DNA of 17,941 nt. It comes from Vulcanisaeta distributa (GTDB taxonomy: Archaea > Thermoproteota > Thermoprotei > Thermoproteales > Thermocladiaceae). Each line of letters starts with the position of its first letter. Within the stretch, counting starts at the first letter, position 1. The stretch lies in assembly GCA_002506645.1 (NCBI GenBank), contig DAXY01000092.1, positions 20,272 through 38,212 of the forward strand. Direction: 5' to 3'. Under the pieces are notes generated by a model, which saw only the letters and a program-made list of their open reading frames with translations, had not been told where the DNA came from and made no database searches. The translations under genes and the position numbers were made by a program. This document shows positions 13,142 through 17,941 of this stretch, piece by piece.

Positions 13142-14611
13142 ATGTACATGAATTCAAGGGAACTACCAATAACAGCCTACAACACGGCGTCAAAGGCGTT
13201 TGAGAAAATAACCCTACTGAGGCCGGGACTGGTTAGGATTTACGTATGTGGTTTAACACCGTATGATTCCATGCACGTGGGACATGCAAGGACCTTCGTG
13301 TTCTATGACATACTCAGGAGATACCTTGAGTACCTGGGTCTTGAGGTTAGGCTTGTTACAAACTTCACGGACATTGATGACAAGATAATTAACAGAGCCA
13401 GGCAGGAATTCAACGGCGAACTAATAAATAGGTGGTACGAGGTACCAAGTAGGTACATTAGGGAATTCTTTGATGCCATGGACAAACTATACGTGAAAAA
13501 GGCGTATGTATATCCAAGGGTTACTGAGAACATAAATGACATGCTAAGGTGGATCCAGGAATTAGTGAGTAAGGGCCTGGCCTACGTGAGCCCTGATGGT
13601 TCCGTCTACTTCGACATAACCAGGGTACCGAGGTATGGCGAATTCTCTGGGCAGAAAATCAATGACTTAATTGCGGGTGCCAGGGTTGAACCAGAACCAG
13701 GTAAGAGGAATCCACTGGATTTCGCGCTTTGGAAGTCCTGGAATGAGGGTGAGCCTTGGTGGAATAGTCCCTGGAGCCCGGGCAGGCCTGGTTGGCACCT
13801 TGAGTGCGTGGTAATGTCCAGTAAGTACCTAGGCATACCATTTGATATTCATGGTGGTGGGCAAGACTTAATATTTCCTCACCATGAGAATGAGATAGCC
13901 ATTGCAAGGGTTTACTACGGCATTGATTATTTCGCAAGGTACTGGATACACGTTGGCCTAGTGACGATCAGAGGCCAGAAAATGAGTAAGTCCCTCGGTA
14001 ACATAGTACCAATAATGGACGTACTCAAGAAATACGACGGTGAAGTACTAAGGCTTTACTACGCAATGAGCCAGTACAGGAAGCCAATGGACTTTGATCC
14101 AGACACCCTGGATCAGATAAGGAACTCATTAGTAGGGGTATATGCGGCGTATGATATGTTGACGGAGGCCATAAGGGAGGCAGTTGATACAGGCGATAGG
14201 GATAGTGAATTACTAAGTAGGGTTAATAGTTTCGTTAATTCCTTCGAGGATGCCTTGAACAATGACATAAATACCAGTGGCGCCGTTGCAGCACTCATGG
14301 ACTTCACAAAGTACATAGCATCCACGGTTATTTACAACACCCAGCACTTCTCGAAGAATGCCCTGACAAGCGCCTTGACGGCATTTAGTGATTTAGCAAA
14401 TATACTCGGTATACTAAATAGGGCTAGGCTATCTCCGTCACTGATTTCGTTAATAGATGCGTTAATTAGGGTTAGGGTCCAGTTAAGGACTAGGAAAATG
14501 TTCGACATAGCCGATGAGATCAGAAATGAGCTTGGGCGACTCGGTATTGTGATTAGCGATGTCGGAGAGAGGACATACTGGTATATTGACCGGGATAGGT
14601 TATTTCAATAG
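13142..14611 (+). CDS. cysS: Cysteinyl-tRNA synthetase
   Basis: 489-residue class I synthetase that charges tRNA-Cys in the cytosol. HIGH motif as HVGH (45-48) after the zinc-binding Cys36 in YVCGLTPYD; TNFTDIDDKII; WHLECVVMSSKYLG with the second zinc cysteine; DIHGGGQDLIFPHHENE with the zinc His and Glu; KMSKS at 280-284; then the helical anticodon-side domain. All expected residues are present. The length is slightly above the usual 460-480, partly through the N-terminus; ATG 13148 is an alternative start. It makes the Sep-tRNA route unnecessary for Cys-tRNA formation. GH15 follows after a short gap with its own TATA-like box. It is divergent from the winged-helix gene. Confidence 0.97.
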   Translation: MYMNSRELPITAYNTASKAFEKITLLRPGLVRIYVCGLTPYDSMHVGHARTFVFYDILRRYLEYLGLEVRLVTNFTDIDDKIINRARQEFNGELINRWYEVPSRYIREFFDAMDKLYVKKAYVYPRVTENINDMLRWIQELVSKGLAYVSPDGSVYFDITRVPRYGEFSGQKINDLIAGARVEPEPGKRNPLDFALWKSWNEGEPWWNSPWSPGRPGWHLECVVMSSKYLGIPFDIHGGGQDLIFPHHENEIAIARVYYGIDYFARYWIHVGLVTIRGQKMSKSLGNIVPIMDVLKKYDGEVLRLYYAMSQYRKPMDFDPDTLDQIRNSLVGVYAAYDMLTEAIREAVDTGDRDSELLSRVNSFVNSFEDALNNDINTSGAVAALMDFTKYIASTVIYNTQHFSKNALTSALTAFSDLANILGILNRARLSPSLISLIDALIRVRVQLRTRKMFDIADEIRNELGRLGIVISDVGERTYWYIDRDRLFQ

Positions 14612-14622
14612 GGTTAAGTAAT

Positions 14623-14630
14623 GCTTATTA
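14623..14630 (+). promoter_or_regulatory. Possible TATA box for the GH15 gene
   Basis: GCTTATTA, centred about 28 bp before the ATG at 14655 and only 19 bp before the TTG at 14646; this favours the ATG as the start. Confidence 0.4.
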
Positions 14631-14654
14631 TTCTTCAATTCAGTATTGAGTTCA

Positions 14655-16502
14655 ATGAGAACAATATTCCTAAGCAACGGCGTACTAGCCATACTTCATG
14701 ATGAGAATTACTACATAAGGGATATTTACTACCCATTGCTTGGTCAGCACCATCACCATTCCTTCGGCGGTTTATTTAAGATTGGTATTTGGCATGACGG
14801 AAAATTTACATGGCTTGAGAACATCAATAACAAGGAGACTAGGCTAATTGGTTCCAGGGCAGAGCTCAATGCGCAGTGGGATGGGCTTGACATCCATATG
14901 GAGGATACTGTATTAATACCACAACCCGCACTAGTTAGGCACGTAACAATTAAAGGACTTGGTTTTCTCAGGGTGATTTTTTACCATGACTTTAAACTGA
15001 ATGATTACGAGGCTGGGGATACCGCGTTTTACGACCCGTCACTGGACGCCGTATTTCATTATAAGGGGGCTATCTGGTTCGGAGTAGCCTCCACAAACCC
15101 AATCTATGAATATACCATAGGTAGGAGAGACCTTAATGCAGTCCTACCTGATTGTGAGGATGGGATTCTGAGTAAGAACCCAATAGCCCAAGGCTCCGTG
15201 GTCTCCGCAATATCCATAGCAAGCCCAGAATTCTATTACTTCATTGTTGCTGGTGATAGCTATGAGAGTGTCATGAGGCTAATAATCGAGCTTAGGGATA
15301 AGAATAATGTAGAGACCCGTTTTCGCAGGTCAGTGAATTACTGGGGTAATGTTGCCTCTGAGTATGGCGATGATGAATTAGCCTCCCAAAGCATTGTTGT
15401 GATGCTTGGGCATGTTAGTGTTAACGGTTCAATACCGGCTTCGCTGGACACATCAATAATAAAGTTCAACCTGGACACATATGGCTATCTATGGCCTAGG
15501 GATGCGGCGTTCGCCGCCATGGCGCTGGACATGGCTGGTTACTACACGTTCACAAAGAAGTTTTATTCCCTGGCGTTTAGGCTCTTTGGTCGCGAGGGTT
15601 TCCTGTTCCAGAAGTATAATCCAAGTGGTACCTGGGGCTCCACGTGGCACCCATGGACTGCGAGGAGTAGGAAGTCGCTGAATATTCAGGAGGATGAGAC
15701 TGCTACGGTAATCTACGCCTTCTGGCACTACTTCCAGAGGACTAGGGATTATGACTTGCTTGGGGAGGTTTATGATGTAATAACCAGGGCCGCTAACTTC
15801 ATGGTTAATTTTAGAGATGAGAAATTGAAATTACCCTTAGAATCCTTTGACCTGTGGGAGGAGAGACTCGGCGTACATACGTATACCATCGCGTCAGTAT
15901 ATGCGGGCTTGCTCGCCGCGAGTAATCTTGCTAAAACGCTTGGTGAGTACGAGAACGCCAGTAAGTGGGAGGAGGCGGCCATGGAGATTCGTGAGGCAAT
16001 TAGGAACTACCTATTCGATAAGGAAAGGGGCGTCTTCTATAGGTCTGTTAGGGTTGATGATGGTAAGGTGGTTAGTGTTGATAGGACGGTCGACGCAAGC
16101 ATAATGGGTATATTCCTCTTTAATGTATTTGATGCCTATGAACCAATGCTCGAGAGCAGCGTTAAGGTTATTATGGATAGGCTTTGGGTAAAGCCCATAG
16201 GCGGCATTGCGCGTTATGAGGGTGATTATTACCAGAGGGTTCCTGGTGATTACAGCGGGATCCCCGGCAATCCATGGATAATAACCACGCTTTGGGTTGC
16301 CCAGTACTACATGGTTAAGGGTGATTGCTATAGAGCCAAGGAGTTAATTTCATGGGTTAATAAGGTAAAGACACCCACCAACTTACTACCTGAGCAAGTT
16401 GACCCATTCAGAGGATCACCCGTCTCAGTGACACCACTTGTTTGGAGCCATGCGGAGTATTTGAAGACCTACATGATGAGGAGAAATAAACAGTGCGTTT
16501 AA
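14655..16502 (+). CDS. GH15 family glucoamylase/trehalase-like enzyme
   Basis: 615-residue enzyme with the two-part plan of prokaryotic GH15: an N-terminal beta-sandwich (about 1-245), then an (alpha/alpha)6 barrel. Visible barrel motifs are YGYLWPRDAAFAA, the general-acid region SFDLWEER with Glu402, and LLPEQVDP with Glu580 as likely general base. It would release glucose from the ends of alpha-glucans or maltodextrins; archaeal GH15 proteins also include trehalases, and the two cannot be told apart here. There is no signal peptide, so it should act in the cytosol on stored or imported glucans, feeding the adjacent glycolytic genes. The ATG at 14655 gives the family's usual N-terminus; a TTG at 14646 would add three residues. 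Its TAA shares bases with the convergent pfp stop. The native HHHH near residue 32 is not a tag. Confidence 0.9.
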   Translation: MRTIFLSNGVLAILHDENYYIRDIYYPLLGQHHHHSFGGLFKIGIWHDGKFTWLENINNKETRLIGSRAELNAQWDGLDIHMEDTVLIPQPALVRHVTIKGLGFLRVIFYHDFKLNDYEAGDTAFYDPSLDAVFHYKGAIWFGVASTNPIYEYTIGRRDLNAVLPDCEDGILSKNPIAQGSVVSAISIASPEFYYFIVAGDSYESVMRLIIELRDKNNVETRFRRSVNYWGNVASEYGDDELASQSIVVMLGHVSVNGSIPASLDTSIIKFNLDTYGYLWPRDAAFAAMALDMAGYYTFTKKFYSLAFRLFGREGFLFQKYNPSGTWGSTWHPWTARSRKSLNIQEDETATVIYAFWHYFQRTRDYDLLGEVYDVITRAANFMVNFRDEKLKLPLESFDLWEERLGVHTYTIASVYAGLLAASNLAKTLGEYENASKWEEAAMEIREAIRNYLFDKERGVFYRSVRVDDGKVVSVDRTVDASIMGIFLFNVFDAYEPMLESSVKVIMDRLWVKPIGGIARYEGDYYQRVPGDYSGIPGNPWIITTLWVAQYYMVKGDCYRAKELISWVNKVKTPTNLLPEQVDPFRGSPVSVTPLVWSHAEYLKTYMMRRNKQCV

Positions 16503-17503
16503 GGAACCCAATACGCCTCGTATAACTTCATCCAATGATCACTCACTAACTTATTTCTGCCTAGGACCTCGGTTATGAGCACCCTGACCATGTCACCATT
16601 CCTATAGGCGACCATCTTTCCGAAGTCATTACTCTCGATTGCATTAAAGGCCTCAGTGGCGAATCTAACAGCCAACACTCTATCAAATGCCGTTGGTGGC
16701 ACGCCCCTAATTATGTGACCTGGAACAACAGCTCTAGTCTCAAGGCCTGTGGCCTTCTCTATGTACTGCGCCAATTCATTACCGACGCCACCAAGTCTCG
16801 AGTGCCCATACTCATCCCTGGGGCCGCCATACTCCCTAATACCCTCAGAGGTAATGATCAATGCCCACTTCCTATCCTTGTAAACTTCCTTGACCCTATT
16901 GGCTACGACGTCCCAATTAACCGGTTTCTCAGGTATTAAGACGAAGTCAGCCATCGTGGCCAACCCAGTGAATAGGGCTATCCAGCCGGCTTCCCTACCC
17001 ATAACCTCAACAACCCCAACCCTCTCGTGAGAGATCAACGTAGTCTTAAAGGATTCCGTCACCCTAATGGCCTCATTCACCGCAGTATCGAAACCAATTG
17101 TGTAATCCGTGCCATATACATCATTATCAATAGTCTTTGGAACACCGATAACATTGGCTAAACCCCTGGCCTGCGTCTGTGCGGCGGCACTCAGTGTATC
17201 ATCGCCACCAATAGCCACAATAACATCTAAGCCAAGCTCCTTAAGATTCCTGGCAAAGGCCTCGGCTCTTGATTCGTCCTTAAATGGGTTCGTCCTCGAC
17301 GTCCTAATGAAGGTGCCACCTGCAAATGCCATGTCGATTAAGTCCTTAGACGCGACTTTCCTAACCTCCTTATCCAAGATACCCCTCCAACCATGAAATA
17401 TTGCGTAAACCTCATGCTTCCTCTCCAATAACTTAGTCAGTGTGTATACGGCTATGTTAAGCCCTGGAGCATCACCACCACCCGTAAGTATGCCAATCCT
17501 CAC
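16499..17503 (-). CDS. pfp: PPi-dependent 6-phosphofructokinase
   Basis: 334-residue PFK-A family enzyme that interconverts fructose 6-phosphate and fructose 1,6-bisphosphate. N-terminal GILTGGGDAPGLN (4-16), GGDD at 99-102 and PKTIDND with Lys123 and Asp126 are seen. Asp in GGDD in place of the Gly of ATP enzymes, together with this Lys, marks PPi use, as in the reversible Thermoproteus tenax enzyme. MGREAGW and the sugar-phosphate residues near the end are present; the length is that of the T. tenax protein. The start is a GTG whose last two bases open the TGA of the upstream aldolase gene (GTGA overlap), with ribosome binding site GGGTGAGG at 17508-17515. Cotranscribed with fba, so both steps of the modified Embden-Meyerhof route can run in either direction. 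Confidence 0.95.
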   Translation of the reverse strand: MRIGILTGGGDAPGLNIAVYTLTKLLERKHEVYAIFHGWRGILDKEVRKVASKDLIDMAFAGGTFIRTSRTNPFKDESRAEAFARNLKELGLDVIVAIGGDDTLSAAAQTQARGLANVIGVPKTIDNDVYGTDYTIGFDTAVNEAIRVTESFKTTLISHERVGVVEVMGREAGWIALFTGLATMADFVLIPEKPVNWDVVANRVKEVYKDRKWALIITSEGIREYGGPRDEYGHSRLGGVGNELAQYIEKATGLETRAVVPGHIIRGVPPTAFDRVLAVRFATEAFNAIESNDFGKMVAYRNGDMVRVLITEVLGRNKLVSDHWMKLYEAYWVP

Positions 17504-17941
17504 TTGGCCTCACCCAAAGCCTCGACTACCTTCTTACCTCCATAAACAATGTCTGAAAGAATCCCTGCAAACTTCAGGGCATCCCTTCTCTGCCACACAT
17601 TCCTACCAACCGCAATACCAATGGCGCCTGCCCCGAGTACACCCTCAACTTGCCTAAGGAACTCCTCCTCAGTCTTTGTCTTTGGACCACCGGACATTAG
17701 CACTGGTACCCTACCAGCCACCTTTACAGCCCATGCGAAGGTCTTTGGGTCGCCGGTGTACTTGATCTTCATGGCGTCTGCACCGAGTTCTAGGGCTACC
17801 CTGGCCGCGTAAGCCACTATCTCCGGCGCAGTATCATTAGTTACCTTACCACCCCTTGGATAAGACCAAACAATAAGCGGCACATCAAACTTAACAGTCT
17901 CCCTCTTAATCCTGGCAAGCTCCTCAAACATCTTCCACTCA
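17500..17941 (-). CDS. fba: Archaeal class I fructose-bisphosphate aldolase, N-terminus cut by window edge
   Basis: 147 C-terminal residues of an archaeal-type (DhnA/FbaB) class I aldolase; the usual length is about 260, so roughly 115 residues lie beyond the right edge. The frame stays open through the edge; the ATG at 17931 is internal. The TIM-barrel strand with ADAMKIKYTGD carries the Schiff-base lysine (first Lys of that run); VPVLMSGGPKTK and GAIGIAVGRNVWQR form the phosphate-binding strands. It cleaves fructose 1,6-bisphosphate to dihydroxyacetone phosphate and glyceraldehyde 3-phosphate, or the reverse. It overlaps pfp by 4 bp. The fba-pfp pair is known as an operon in Thermoproteus tenax. 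Its promoter is outside the window. Confidence 0.94.
   Translation of the reverse strand, partial: EWKMFEELARIKRETVKFDVPLIVWSYPRGGKVTNDTAPEIVAYAARVALELGADAMKIKYTGDPKTFAWAVKVAGRVPVLMSGGPKTKTEEEFLRQVEGVLGAGAIGIAVGRNVWQRRDALKFAGILSDIVYGGKKVVEALGEAK
17508..17515 (-). promoter_or_regulatory. Ribosome binding site for pfp inside the fba end
   Basis: GGGTGAGG on the minus strand, 4 nt before the GTG at 17503, in the last codons of fba; it supports translation of pfp from the joint mRNA. Confidence 0.65.

Noticed and set aside
14740..14762. HHHH run in the GH15 protein resembling an engineered tag
   Set aside because: It is internal, uses mixed His codons and sits where GH15 proteins usually have a QxxH segment, so it is native.
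1..17941. CRISPR arrays, insertion sequences, integrase sites, tRNA or rRNA genes
   Set aside because: I looked for direct repeats with spacers, transposase-like products, cloverleaf-like CCA ends and rRNA signatures and found none.

Overview
The window looks like chromosomal DNA from a hyperthermophilic crenarchaeon of the order Thermoproteales, most likely near Vulcanisaeta or Caldivirga. Evidence: an archaeal A-type ATP synthase (subunits F, E, A); CDP-archaeol synthase; archaeal-type S3, L29 and an Rpp29-like RNase P protein; a GGDD-type (PPi-dependent) phosphofructokinase overlapping an archaeal class I aldolase; heavy AGG/ATA codon use; and TATA boxes about 25 bp before many starts, several of them GTG, which indicates leaderless transcription. 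The genus is inference; no 16S gene is present.

Layout. 1-3169 (minus): two adjacent acyl/acetyl-CoA synthetase genes, 5 bp apart, clearly GC-richer than what follows; the downstream one runs off the left edge and has a degenerate ATP-binding loop. 3170-3496: AT-rich divergent intergenic region. 3497-5794 (plus): a cysteine-free GltB-like FMN protein, then a UbiA-family prenyltransferase with motif changes. 5791-7070 (minus): atpF, then a C2H2 zinc-finger/carS pair. 7097-7104: a TATA box that can serve both directions. 7124-7672 (plus): an unrecognised protein. 7668-7724 (minus): a previously unlisted C/D box sRNA with its own TATA box. 7811-8796 (plus): tandem DUF35 Zn-ribbon/OB proteins. 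8851-12462 (plus): rps3, rpl29, a very short Rpp29 candidate, atpE and atpA. 12466-13032 (minus): a winged-helix regulator. 13142-16502 (plus): cysS and a GH15 glucoamylase/trehalase-like enzyme. 16499-17941 (minus): the fba-pfp operon, with fba running off the right edge.

How the genes fit together. This is mostly a housekeeping region: membrane lipid synthesis (UbiA, CarS), energy conservation (A-ATP synthase, split over two loci), translation and tRNA processing (S3, L29, Rpp29-like, CysRS, C/D sRNA) and sugar metabolism (GH15, PPi-PFK, aldolase). The genome is tightly packed: three convergent gene pairs overlap at their stop codons or lie 3 bp apart, and the sRNA ends against the stop of its convergent neighbour. 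I see no mobile element, CRISPR array, tRNA or rRNA.

The most interesting items are the C/D box sRNA at 7668-7724 and the minimal Rpp29 candidate at 9740-9994, the latter because relatives in this group have an RNase P RNA without a specificity domain. Next are active-site or ligand departures in four otherwise ordinary-looking proteins: the left-edge ligase, the GltB-like protein, the UbiA protein and the second DUF35 protein.
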